Shown here: positions 1 to 8,068 of the stretch, piece after piece
Numbering within the stretch: position 1 is the stretch's first letter
Layout of the letters: the number at the start of each line of letters is the position of its first letter
Origin: Lachnospiraceae bacterium
GTDB lineage: Bacteria > Bacillota > Clostridia > Lachnospirales > Lachnospiraceae
Length of the DNA: 36,784 bases
Reading direction: 5' to 3'
Assembly: GCA_900772685.1 (NCBI GenBank)
Contig: CAAGRP010000307.1
Span: forward strand, 1-36,784
The notes under the pieces: generated by a model
Told to the model about the DNA's origin: nothing
Seen by the model: the letters and a program-made list of their open reading frames with translations, nothing else
Database searches by the model: none
Program-made: the position numbers and the translations under genes

Positions 1-9
1 AGGCATTTG

Positions 10-504
10 TCATGGCAGCCAGCTATGAAAATATGGATCGTCTCCGTGTGCAGGAGGGAACAATCCTGAAAGCAGAACGCATTTTATCACAATGATTGCA
101 ATTACAGCAGCAATATAAAGAATGATAAACGTAATTGGAAGTATACGCTCAAGAGTAGTGCTATCCATATATTTTTTACTGTTTTTTAGAAACTGCCACT
201 CATCTTTGAATGGAGCTGAAGGTAGTTTCTCTTCGATTGAATTAATTACGTTGAATTTTGCAGTATTTAACAGCTTATAGTTTCGAATATTGAGCATCCA
301 TAGAATACATATAGTTATTCCAGCTATCAGAATGAATAATGATTTTATGTCCCATGTAATTGAAACTGCGGCCATAATTGCAAGATTCAATGTGATAAAG
401 ATATTGTTCATATTGTCACGACGCTGGCTAACTGAATTTGCCATGTCTACGCAAGTTTGCCATTGATTCAATAGCAATTCCTTATCTTCAGTTGTATTCT
501 CCAA
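10..504 (-). CDS. RipA-family small integral membrane protein
   Basis: About 164 residues. A soluble N-terminal helix (around NQWQTCVDMANSVSQRRD) is followed by two adjacent membrane segments (around residues 33-75). A polar middle carries KFNVINSIEEKLPSAPFKDE, and a third hydrophobic stretch lies near residues 122-146. The 'ISxRR...NNIFITLN...KLPxAPF..EW' pattern is how I recognise proteins annotated as RipA-family octameric membrane proteins; molecular function is unknown. An ATG at 538-540 has no ribosome binding site and overlaps higA. TTG at 502-504 follows an AAGGAGA by seven bases and lies 19 bases after the higA stop, so I chose it. It is the last gene of the higB-higA operon, which suggests co-expression with the toxin module. 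Family assignment is from memory of the pattern; a SLATT-like effector is an alternative. Confidence 0.7.
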   Translation of the reverse strand: MENTTEDKELLLNQWQTCVDMANSVSQRRDNMNNIFITLNLAIMAAVSITWDIKSLFILIAGITICILWMLNIRNYKLLNTAKFNVINSIEEKLPSAPFKDEWQFLKNSKKYMDSTTLERILPITFIILYIAAVIAIIVIKCVLLSGLFPPAHGDDPYFHSWLP

Positions 505-523
505 AAATGATTCTCCTTTGAAT

Positions 524-1576
524 TTACGCTGATAATACATATTTGGTCTTTAAATCATTACAGCGATTATAGTTTATGAAGCCTTCCTTTTGCAGACGTC
601 CCACAACAACTCCACAAAGAATGTGTTCTTCTTGAGCAAAGGCACAAATGGCTGCTTTTGAAAAATCATTCTGAGTAGTAAATGTGTTGAATTCTTCTGT
701 AGGAATTAGTGTTTCTTTTGCAAAGCTGTCAGCGGCATCTTCATCTTCTTCGGTTGTTCCATTTGGCTGGTTGATGTGGCCAAGTAAAATATGACCAAGC
801 TCATGGAATAGACTAAACCAGAATTTATCTGCATCTTTGCCGCGAACTGTTAAGCCAACAACTATTTTGTTTCCGTCGTAGAAAGTTGCACCATGCAGGA
901 AAGAACCTCCAATGTGAGGGAGAAATACAAGCGCAATACCGCAGTTGGATAATAGCTCAATCAACTTAGGGCAGAAATCCGAAGGATTCATTGTGGTCAT
1001 GCTTCTTATTTCTGGCAAACTTTTCTTAAGCGATTTTAAATCAACTAATGAAGTTTTAATAGTACGAGCCTCCAGTTTGGCTTTCTGTGCCCATGCCAAT
1101 AGAGCAAGATTACTTTTTTCTGTTTCGGCTAATCTACGACATGCTATTTTTGACAATTGCATATCCTCAATAATCTCAAGGTTTACAACTTCAAAATATT
1201 TTCTAAGATAAATAACCTTTTCGGTTGTATCTCTGGTCTCAGGAACCCAACCATTTTTAGACATTTCACGATAAGGTAGTTTTTTTGCAAGTTCCTTATC
1301 AGCATCCATGTCATTCTCAGCGTTGGCTTTTACAAGTTTTTCACGATAAGTGGACTCTAGTTTATTCCAAAACTTAGCAGGAACACCTAATACCATTTCT
1401 AAACGAACAGCAACATCCGGAGTCAACTGAACTTCGCCATTGATTAATTTACTAATATGTTTTTCGGACATACCCATGCGTACTGCAAATTCTTTCTGGC
1501 TAAGTCCTCTATCAAGCAACTGCTCTTTAATAGTTGCTCCCGGTGGTGTTGCAATAAAACTGCGACTTTTCACCAT
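524..1576 (-). CDS. higA: HigA-like XRE antitoxin/regulator with ImmA/IrrE metallopeptidase domain
   Basis: 350 residues. The N-terminal HTH_3 domain (about 15-65) has the helix-turn-helix LSQKEFAVRMGMSEKHISKL. The C-terminal half is an ImmA/IrrE (DUF955) zinc metallopeptidase domain with HELGH at 258-262 and a downstream acidic stretch (EDEDAADSFAKE, about 277-288) supplying the third ligand. HigA antitoxins usually stop near 100 residues, so this is the long protease-fused class. ATG is preceded by AAGGAGGT at good spacing. It starts 29 bases after higB and is followed by the RipA-like gene. It probably binds the paired palindromes upstream of higB. The peptidase domain could clear the repressor or cut a partner, as in ImmA-type anti-repression, but that is inference. 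Confidence 0.85.
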   Translation of the reverse strand: MVKSRSFIATPPGATIKEQLLDRGLSQKEFAVRMGMSEKHISKLINGEVQLTPDVAVRLEMVLGVPAKFWNKLESTYREKLVKANAENDMDADKELAKKLPYREMSKNGWVPETRDTTEKVIYLRKYFEVVNLEIIEDMQLSKIACRRLAETEKSNLALLAWAQKAKLEARTIKTSLVDLKSLKKSLPEIRSMTTMNPSDFCPKLIELLSNCGIALVFLPHIGGSFLHGATFYDGNKIVVGLTVRGKDADKFWFSLFHELGHILLGHINQPNGTTEEDEDAADSFAKETLIPTEEFNTFTTQNDFSKAAICAFAQEEHILCGVVVGRLQKEGFINYNRCNDLKTKYVLSA

Positions 1577-1605
1577 CGTAATACCTCCTTAAATGAAACG
1601 GAACT

Positions 1606-1902
1606 TTAATGATAATCTACAATTTCCATTACGTTTGCAATTTGAATTTCATTCCCTATTTTTTCAAAAACCAGTCGATAGGGATGAACTAAATCCATTG
1701 CGTATTGACCTTTGCGATTTCCTTTTAATGGATGACATCTTCCAATATGGAATTGAACCATCTCTTCAACAGTATCGGATGCATCTATTTCATCTATACG
1801 CTGATGGATTTTTTCGGCCATTTCTGAACCATATTTCTTTTCTGCCTCGCTTGCGATTGTACACACCTTTTCAATCTTGCGAGTCTTATATGTTATTTCC
1901 AA
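1606..1902 (-). CDS. higB: HigB/RelE-superfamily toxin
   Basis: 98 residues, the usual size for RelE/ParE/HigB ribosome-dependent mRNA interferases. The visible landmarks are the helical N-terminus, the strand containing CHPLKGNRKGQYAMDL, the YRLVFEK strand typical of the fold, and a final strand IQIANVMEIVDYH. Start is TTG at 1900-1902: an in-frame TAA lies at 1924-1926, and GAGGT sits six bases upstream of the TTG. The nearby ATG (1905-1907) is out of frame and hits a stop at once. Toxin-first order, followed by a HigA-type antitoxin, is the hallmark of higBA loci. Predicted activity is cleavage of translated mRNA; the exact subfamily is not certain from sequence alone. Confidence 0.82.
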   Translation of the reverse strand: MEITYKTRKIEKVCTIASEAEKKYGSEMAEKIHQRIDEIDASDTVEEMVQFHIGRCHPLKGNRKGQYAMDLVHPYRLVFEKIGNEIQIANVMEIVDYH

Positions 1903-1922
1903 CCCATCACCTCTTTCGCGAG

Positions 1923-1997
1923 TTTACCTTTGAGGTAAATATATTATATCCTTATTTGCTATAAATGTCAATAGTATTGGTTTACCTGAGAGGTAAA
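1923..1997 (-). promoter_or_regulatory. higBA promoter bracketed by two identical-core palindromic operators
   Basis: On the minus strand, TTGACA (1966-1971) and TATAAT (1943-1948) are separated by exactly 17 bp, a perfect sigma-A promoter. Two copies of TTTACCT-N3-AGGTAAA flank it: one at 1981-1997, upstream of the -35, and one at 1923-1939, over the expected start site. Centre-to-centre distance is 58 bp. The arrangement fits autoregulation by the HigA HTH protein; binding itself is inferred. Confidence 0.85.
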
Positions 1998-2011
1998 TTG
2001 ATTGTGATATG

Positions 2012-2050
2012 TCAAAAAGATAGGACAGTAGAAACTGAATCTACTGCCCT
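2012..2050 (-). terminator. Rho-independent terminator after res
   Basis: Stem 2022-2032 pairs with 2040-2050 (AGGACAGTAGA against TCTACTGCCCT, one mismatch) with a seven-base loop, followed on the minus strand by ATCTTTTTG. It lies just after the res stop and before the higBA promoter, insulating the two operons. Confidence 0.75.
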
Positions 2051-2055
2051 GAAAA

Positions 2056-4270
2056 TTAGAATTCCTGTGATAGTGGCACCCAATGGTCATCTGACATATC
2101 ATGTGCGAATTCTGTATTGTTGATATAAAGTTGATTATCTTTGTCTCGGACAAATCCCCAGTGGAGGGAATGCTCCGCAGCATAGTTCTTGAATGCATTG
2201 AATTTGTTCTCAATCTGAATGTCGATATTCTTGTCCTTGCCCTTGGTCTCGCCACCCTTGGTCTCAATAACCCAGACCGTGCTGTCTTTCTTCATAATGA
2301 TATAGTCAGCATAGAAGAGCCACTGATTCTGAAGCCCATCCCTATATACGATGGAGAAGTATTGCTGACCGGTGTCTCCGTTCTTATAGACCCATTCAAT
2401 ATCATCACGGCTTTCGCAGAATTGCTCAAATAGCATTTCTGATGTACTACGAACAAGGCTTGTGGCATATCCGGAAGTATAATCATGGTATGCATTGGTC
2501 AGGTATTCCACCTCATTCTTTACACCCGGGTCGTACTTATAGAAGTCCTGCTCCGGAATATGGAAGATTGACTTCTTCGGATTGAGAGGAAGAGTCATCT
2601 GCGTATTCATACCTGCAGTCACTTCACGGAATTCTTCCTTGAGTCTGTGCTCGTTATTGATGATAAATGCGTAAAATTCTGAGGTATCCAGTAACAACAG
2701 CTTCTTATAGGAAGAACCACCCATACGGAACAGACGCTCCAGTATTATTTTTACCTTGGCTGACTGCATGCCGATGGTGCTCTTAATAGCATCTACGGAG
2801 TGGAGCAGCTCAATACCATGCTTGTGGGTATTCACAAGCTTGCGAGTGGTGTAGTAGGTAGTGCTCTCAGCGACCATATCGGTGCGGACATATTCGCCAT
2901 ACAATGCATGACCGATAATTTCATCACCGAACTGGTAGCCTGCTGCCATAAAGCGGAGCTTATTATCTGTGGTGCTTGTGGACAGATTATATTTTCTCAC
3001 CAGAGCATCGTAGATTTTATTCAGAACATTACGCTCGCCCAGACTGCCGACATCCAAGTCACGGATTTCCTTTTCTAAGGTGAAGGTCTTGCATTTTTCC
3101 TTGAGGAACAATCTGCGAGTCTCGTAGGCCTTATCCATATTGGAGAGAAGTCCTGCTTTGTATTTCTCATCAAAGGTATAGACATAGCAGAAATCCAAGA
3201 GGTCATCTTCGTAGTGCTTTGCCTCTGGCATACGGCGAATTCGCCCGATGGTCTGAATCTCAAAGCTCTCGCTCATGCCTTCTCGCAGTTTGACGAGAAT
3301 CTTAGCACGAGGGCAGTCCCATCCGGTGCTGATGGCCTGTTTCATAAGAAGAAACACAGGGATAGCATCATTCTCGGTCAGATTGTCCGGCAAGTCCTTT
3401 TTATCTTCACTCATCCACTTGCTGACCATGCCATTATCGTAGGTATAGCCCATAGACTCCAGTTTCTGCTCTACAGCGACAATGTTCTCTGGCTGTCCGT
3501 TCGGGAACTGTATAAGCACGAGAGGACGGATATTTTTACCGATTTCCTTATATCTGCCAGCGATAGCTTTCCTTTTTTGCATCTGCAAGGTCGAGCAGAT
3601 AATCGTAATCATCGGTAATTTCTGTGTTGTCAGCCACGCCTTCATTGACATAAAGAACCTTGGTAATAAGGCCTGCACCGATAACATCTACTTCATCGAT
3701 TTCAAAGAACTCGTATCTCTTATTTTCAATAGCGGTAGCACTGACACGAACAATGTTCTTGGACGCAAATGCGTCGATGATGATCTTCGCCTTGGCGGTG
3801 TTGTTGGAATGCTCCTCATCAATAATGACGATAAATTCAACACCGGCACGATGTGCGTCTGCAATACGGTCAAAGAGATTCTTACGCTCGCTGTCGCGAA
3901 TGGCTGTGTTACCACGTTTGGTTACAAGCTCCCAGTTGATGAATGTTGTGCTGCTGGGTGCAAATCCATTCAGCAGTGCATCGAACAGATTTTGTGTTGT
4001 TCTGCCCGGAGCGAACTTCATCATTTTCTCACGGCTCTGTTCCTCAAGATTACCTTTGCCGGGGCAGAGCCAGATAAAAGCAGTATTAGCACTCACGTTG
4101 GTAAGGTAGGTATCCACATAATCGATGAGGATGATGGTTTTACCGGAACCGGTCGGCGCTTTCATAATAATTGTTTGTTTACTGTCTTTCTTGGAAGTAA
4201 GGTCAATCAGCTTGATAACGGCCTTTTCCTGAAAATCAAATAGCTTTATGGATAACCCGGAAGTTACCAT
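2056..4270 (-). pseudogene. res: Type III restriction enzyme Res subunit, split by a frameshift
   Basis: The first reading frame (4270 to about 3580) has helicase motif I APTGSGKT at residues 38-45, motif II DEEH at 151-154 and motif III SAT at 177-179. The second frame continues the same protein with TGWDCPRAK, motif VI QTIGRIRRMP and a C-terminal PD-(D/E)xK-type nuclease region (DYI...VWVIETKGG). The frames meet in an A6 run (T6 on the plus strand, 3573-3578). Removing one A gives LADAKRKAIAGRYKEIG and one continuous protein of about 737 residues. As written, translation stops 13 codons later, before the nuclease. The start ATG overlaps the mod stop by seven bases. It could be a true null mutation, a phase-variable tract or an assembly error; A6 is short for phase variation. 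Confidence 0.88.
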
Positions 4271-6081
4271 GATTCGCCCACCTCCTGTAACTCAAATTTG
4301 AAGTAGTCATCCGGGATAATATGGATGTCAACATCGCCGAATAGCATATTTTGCTCTGTGGTGAATAACACATTTCTGGAAACATACAGAGCTTTCACAT
4401 CCTTATATTCATCCCAGTGCTGTTCCAGTGCATCGGCCTCCTCATCGGTGAGAACCAAGAGATACTGGCTACCATCTAGATTGATACCATGCTCCAGCTG
4501 AATCATCTCTTTAATATGGTCAAGCAGCTCATCAGTAAGAGAATCCGAGTCCTTGGAGACGAAATCGGTGCGATAATATTTCAGATTGGCAGGGATGCCA
4601 TTTGAGTAAGTGCTTCCATTTTCTCTAATTCCGGAGATTATAGTTTTAAGCCGAGGGTATGTTATATGCGAACAAATATCGTTTTGATTATTAGTACAAA
4701 GGATAAATGTTCTGTTGCCGCCATCTGATAAGTTCAATTCGAGTACAGATTCTCCAGTAGTTCCAGACCCAGCAAAAAAGTCCAAAATTGTGCTGTTTGC
4801 ATTGGTAGTTGCACGAAGAATTTCAGTAATAAATTCTAACGGCTTGGGATAAGGGAAACGTTTGTCTTCAAATATGTTACGCACATGAGAAGATCCCTTT
4901 GTTGTGAAAAATTCTTTTTCTGTCCATATAGTGGGTATTTCACTACCTACCGTTTGGTTTTTGCCAAATTTAAGTGTTGGCATATTTTCTTCAGTGCCAA
5001 TTACAGGAAGTTCTCCTGATTCTATTTTTTTGATAACTCCTTCTGGTAAATACTGCACGCTATATTCGTTGGGGTTATTTTTTGATTTGTTCTTGGAAAT
5101 CTTTATATAGCCTTTTGCCCAGTCGTTTAGTAAACGAGGTGATATCAGTCTCCAAACACAGTCGGCACCCTTGCTACTGACTGGCCATAATGCAGCTGCT
5201 CCATCAGGTGCTTCATCATAATCAAAAACAAAGTCGGTAGGCTTCCCTGTATACAAACCTTCAGCAATACGTTCAGTAAGGGATTTGCCAACACCAATAA
5301 TGTGCATGGTTTCTCTATCTATAAAAATAGGATATGTTTGATTAGGACGTGTTGTTTTATCAAATGTACTTAAAGTTAACCCTTCAAATGGACTACGCTC
5401 AATACCTCCAGTAAAACTCATTGTTTTCGGATTGAAATCTGTAGGCGTAATGAATACTAGATATTCCTGTAAGAATGTAAAACCACCATTTGGTTTGCCT
5501 CCTGAGGTTTGCACTGTAACACATGTTACCTGTTTGTTTTCAAACATCTCTTGGCACATAACCATTAAATTGTGAACTTCATGGTAACCTATGCTGATAA
5601 TAAGCACTCCAGAGCTAGATAGTAGCCTTTTAGCTATTTGAAGTCTTTCATTCATAAAAGACAGCCATTTACTGTGGCGAAATCCATCGTTCTTATCTAC
5701 AAAAGCGTCATCGTAGATAAAATCTTTATTTTCGGTATTGTAAGGGGGATCAATGTAGATAACGTCAATCTTGCCAGTATGAGTCTTTTCCAACAGTCGG
5801 AGGCTATGAAGGTTATCGCCTTCAAGAAGAAAATTGACACCGCCTTTGGTAGTGGTGATTTCTTTATCCACGCATTCAGTAAATATGGGAACGTTATCCC
5901 TCATCTGTATATCAACGGCTTCTTCGTGGCGTTCCCACATGAGGCCGTATTTCTTTGCGTTTAATTCGCTTTCGATTTCTCCGAGGGCAATGAGCACCTT
6001 GTCATCGTCTTTATGTTCTTCACGGATGGTTTCGAGGAATGCCAGCATGCGCTGACGTTTCTCTTGCGATAAATTAGCCAT
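4264..6081 (-). CDS. mod: Type III R-M DNA adenine-N6 methyltransferase, Mod subunit
   Basis: 605 residues from the chosen start. Catalytic motif IV DPPY is at 111-114 (IDPPYNTENKDF), and the SAM-binding motif I FAGSGTT is at about 436-442. The order DPPY, then target-recognition region, then FxGxG is that of beta-class adenine methyltransferases, and the roughly 300-residue middle region is the expected specificity domain. An ATG at 6106-6108 is possible, but the ATG at 6079-6081 (MANLSQEKRQ) has AGGAGG nine bases upstream. It also overlaps the regulator stop by eight bases, implying coupled translation. Mod sets the recognition sequence for both methylation and cleavage. With res frameshifted it may act as a solitary epigenetic methylase. 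Confidence 0.93.
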   Translation of the reverse strand: MANLSQEKRQRMLAFLETIREEHKDDDKVLIALGEIESELNAKKYGLMWERHEEAVDIQMRDNVPIFTECVDKEITTTKGGVNFLLEGDNLHSLRLLEKTHTGKIDVIYIDPPYNTENKDFIYDDAFVDKNDGFRHSKWLSFMNERLQIAKRLLSSSGVLIISIGYHEVHNLMVMCQEMFENKQVTCVTVQTSGGKPNGGFTFLQEYLVFITPTDFNPKTMSFTGGIERSPFEGLTLSTFDKTTRPNQTYPIFIDRETMHIIGVGKSLTERIAEGLYTGKPTDFVFDYDEAPDGAAALWPVSSKGADCVWRLISPRLLNDWAKGYIKISKNKSKNNPNEYSVQYLPEGVIKKIESGELPVIGTEENMPTLKFGKNQTVGSEIPTIWTEKEFFTTKGSSHVRNIFEDKRFPYPKPLEFITEILRATTNANSTILDFFAGSGTTGESVLELNLSDGGNRTFILCTNNQNDICSHITYPRLKTIISGIRENGSTYSNGIPANLKYYRTDFVSKDSDSLTDELLDHIKEMIQLEHGINLDGSQYLLVLTDEEADALEQHWDEYKDVKALYVSRNVLFTTEQNMLFGDVDIHIIPDDYFKFELQEVGESW

Positions 6082-6298
6082 CGTTCTCATCCTCCTTATC
6101 TGGTACAAATTCGATAATATCGTCCACTTTACAATTCAGCACACGACATATCTTTTCCATGGACTCCAATGATACATAGTGGTCACGGCGGAGCCTTGTG
6201 GATATATTGGCACTGTAGCCAGCCTCCTTCTGAAGCTGCGCCGGTGTCATTTCTCTATCTATCAACATGTGAAATAGCTTCTTATATGTAATAGCCAT
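6074..6298 (-). CDS. Small XRE/Cro-type regulator of the R-M operon
   Basis: 74 residues, almost entirely one helix-turn-helix domain (PAQLQKEAGYSANISTRLRR for the recognition region), with an acidic tail. The phrase 'MEKICRVLNCKVDDIIEFVPDKE' is typical of short Cro/C1-type proteins that stand alone. It is the first gene of the operon, has a GGAGG ribosome binding site, and its stop overlaps the mod start. The position suggests a control (C) protein that delays or tunes Mod and Res expression through the inverted repeat in its own promoter. It could instead be a generic operon repressor. Confidence 0.85.
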   Translation of the reverse strand: MAITYKKLFHMLIDREMTPAQLQKEAGYSANISTRLRRDHYVSLESMEKICRVLNCKVDDIIEFVPDKEDENDG

Positions 6299-6337
6299 GA
6301 TTTATCCTCCATAAACTATCGTCAATAACTGCCCTCT

Positions 6338-6366
6338 ATTTTATCACGAATACGTGAAAATATCTA
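6338..6366 (-). promoter_or_regulatory. Candidate promoter and operator of the R-M operon
   Basis: On the minus strand, TAAAAT (6338-6343) sits 17 bp from a weak TAGATA (6361-6366). The spacer holds an inverted repeat, TCACG-AATA-CGTGA (6344-6357), the usual place for a repressor site. The -35 match is poor, so the promoter may depend on an activator. Confidence 0.45.
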
Positions 6367-6626
6367 CTAGGTAAAAAATACAATCTAATAATATCTATAG
6401 CCTTCGGTCGTTACGATTTAGAGGATTTTTTATTTTTTTCGTCAAAACAGCCTCCATGTTTCCAGTGGATAGTGAAAGAAATATTCTCATAATGCAAATT
6501 ATTGGCGCAAATCCATTGTCCAATGGTGAGAATACTCTGTATTAGGTCATAAACCTACCTGCCGAACTGCGAAGGGTGACAGCTAATTGTATGAAAGATT
6601 TACCAACGAATACTTGATAGCAACCG
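6367..6626. other. Gene-free stretch with a nested inverted repeat
   Basis: No convincing coding region on either strand. At 6482-6534 there are nested repeats: an outer pair TATTCTCA (6482-6489) and TGAGAATA (6527-6534), and an inner hairpin CCATTG-TC-CAATGG (6513-6526). A smaller TAAT-GCAA-ATTA lies between the arms. This could fold as a branched structure or be an ancestral recombination site or end of a lost element. I cannot assign a function. Confidence 0.5.
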
Positions 6627-6660
6627 AAAAATCAATCGTAAAGATTTGCGATTGATTTTT
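6627..6660. terminator. Strong hairpin, possible bidirectional terminator
   Basis: AAAAATCAATCG (6627-6638) pairs perfectly with CGATTGATTTTT (6649-6660) around a ten-base loop. It is flanked by A and T runs, so it could terminate in both directions. No intact gene ends just before it on the plus strand, so it may belong to a deleted gene. Its 3' arm overlaps the -35 of the next gene. Confidence 0.55.
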
Positions 6661-6680
6661 TGTACGTTTATACATATAAT
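6652..6680 (+). promoter_or_regulatory. Promoter of the AlbA_2 ATPase-like gene
   Basis: TTGATT (6652-6657), 17 bp, TATAAT (6675-6680). The transcription start would fall near 6687, which rules out the TTG at 6660 as the translation start and supports the ATG at 6714. Confidence 0.6.
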
Positions 6681-6713
6681 ATAACCACTGATGTTGGAAA
6701 GGAATCGATTACT

Positions 6714-7967
6714 ATGCGTGAAACAAGAATATTAGAATTCAAGGAAACAATTACTAATACTTTTCTGAAAACAGTCAGTGCCTTTTCAAATTACAATGGC
6801 GGAACAATTCTTTTTGGTGTAGATGATGACGGAAACGTGAAAGGCTTGTCGGATGTAAAGCAGGCTTGTCTGGATATCGAAAATAAAATCAATGACAGTA
6901 TATCCCCTCAACCAAACTATATACTTGAAATACAAAATAATGATCAGACGATAAAACTCACTGTAAAAGATGGGCTTCAGAAGCCGTATTTATACAAATC
7001 GAAAGCATACAAACGAAATGATACAGCAACGATAGAGGTAGATACACTGGAATTTTCAAGACTTGTATTAGAAGGAAAAAATATTAGCTTCGAAGAATTA
7101 CCCTGTAAAGATCAGGAACTATCATTTGAAATTTTACAACGTAAGCTAAAAGAAAGTATTCATATTGAAACGTTTAATCTGGATACTTTAAAAACATTGA
7201 ATCTGTATGACAATGTAAATGGTTTTAATAATGCAGCCGGACTTTTAGCAGATAAAAACCATTTTTCGGGAATTGATATTGTCAGGTTCGGTGAGAACAT
7301 CAGTATTATTCAAAAAAGAGCAACCTTTGAACATATATCAGTTTTAGATGCATATGAAAAAGCTCTTGCTGTATTTAGAGACTATTACAAATATGAAGTA
7401 ATAAAAGGCGCTGACAGAAAGATTATCGAAAAAATACCGGAAACATCTTTCAGAGAAGCAATTGCAAATGCTCTGATTCATAGGGTATGGGATATTGATT
7501 CACACATCAGAGTTTCCATGTTTGATGATAGAATAGAAGTTATATCTCCATGCGGATTGCCCGTTGGAATAACCGCAGAAGAATATTTATCGGGTAAGCT
7601 TTCTGTCTTAAGGAATAGAAATCTTGCAAATGTATTTTACAGATTAGGCTTTGTAGAGATATTCGGAACAGGAATTACACGAATAAAACAACTGTATGCG
7701 GAGAGTCTTGTAAAACCGGATTTTGAAGTGTCCGAAAATACCATAAAAATTGTGTTGCCAATATTTGAAACGAATATTAATTTAACCGAAGATGAAAAAG
7801 CAATTTACAAAATCTTAAGTAAAACGATGTTGAAACCAATAAGTGAACTTGCACCATATGTCCCATTTGGTAAATCAAAAACAACACAGTTACTGAAATC
7901 TATGGAGGAAAAAGGTGTGGTTACAATTGAAGGAAAAGGCAGAGGAACAAAATATATAATTAAGTGA
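6714..7967 (+). CDS. Schlafen AlbA_2 domain / RecG-type ATP-binding transcriptional regulator-like protein
   Basis: 417 residues from ATG 6714, which has GGAAAGGAA nine bases upstream. The N-terminal AlbA_2 (Schlafen) domain shows LEFKET...FSNYNGGTILFGVDDDGNVKGL. The middle and C-terminal part is an HATPase_c_4 region with FREAIANALIHR and then SPCGLPVGIT, ending in FGTGITRIKQLY. The last 60 or so residues form a winged-helix (ISELAPYVPFGKSKTTQLLKSMEEKGVVTIEGKGRGTKY). Proteins of this build are annotated as ATP-binding or RecG-like transcriptional regulators; some Schlafen-domain proteins act in phage defence. The gene is visibly AT-richer than the core genes to its right, which suggests transfer. 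The target is unknown. Confidence 0.85.
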   Translation: MRETRILEFKETITNTFLKTVSAFSNYNGGTILFGVDDDGNVKGLSDVKQACLDIENKINDSISPQPNYILEIQNNDQTIKLTVKDGLQKPYLYKSKAYKRNDTATIEVDTLEFSRLVLEGKNISFEELPCKDQELSFEILQRKLKESIHIETFNLDTLKTLNLYDNVNGFNNAAGLLADKNHFSGIDIVRFGENISIIQKRATFEHISVLDAYEKALAVFRDYYKYEVIKGADRKIIEKIPETSFREAIANALIHRVWDIDSHIRVSMFDDRIEVISPCGLPVGITAEEYLSGKLSVLRNRNLANVFYRLGFVEIFGTGITRIKQLYAESLVKPDFEVSENTIKIVLPIFETNINLTEDEKAIYKILSKTMLKPISELAPYVPFGKSKTTQLLKSMEEKGVVTIEGKGRGTKYIIK

Positions 7968-8068
7968 CTGAGAACATAGAGAATTATTCTGGAAAGCAAA
8001 ATTTACAAGGATCCACAAAGCCCGAAATACCAAGAAAAACTAAGAAACGCGAGGTTATGCAACAATGA
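7964..8068 (+). other. Possible 34-codon ORF or gene remnant at the island junction
   Basis: An open frame from GTG 7964 to TGA 8066-8068, with a basic tail (PRKTKKREVMQQ). Its stop overlaps the ATG of the phosphatase gene (ATGA), as in operons. There is no ribosome binding site at the GTG and an in-frame TAA immediately precedes it. It may be the surviving 3' end of a gene cut by insertion of the island, or chance. Confidence 0.2.

Noticed and set aside
3560..3600. Programmed -1 ribosomal frameshift at A AAA AAG in res
   Set aside because: The heptamer is present in the right phase, but a -1 slip leads into the third frame. The continuing domain is in the +1 frame, so this signal would not make full-length Res.
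3482..4243. 253-codon plus-strand ORF opposite res
   Set aside because: It is antisense to conserved helicase motifs, has no recognisable domain and no ribosome binding site.
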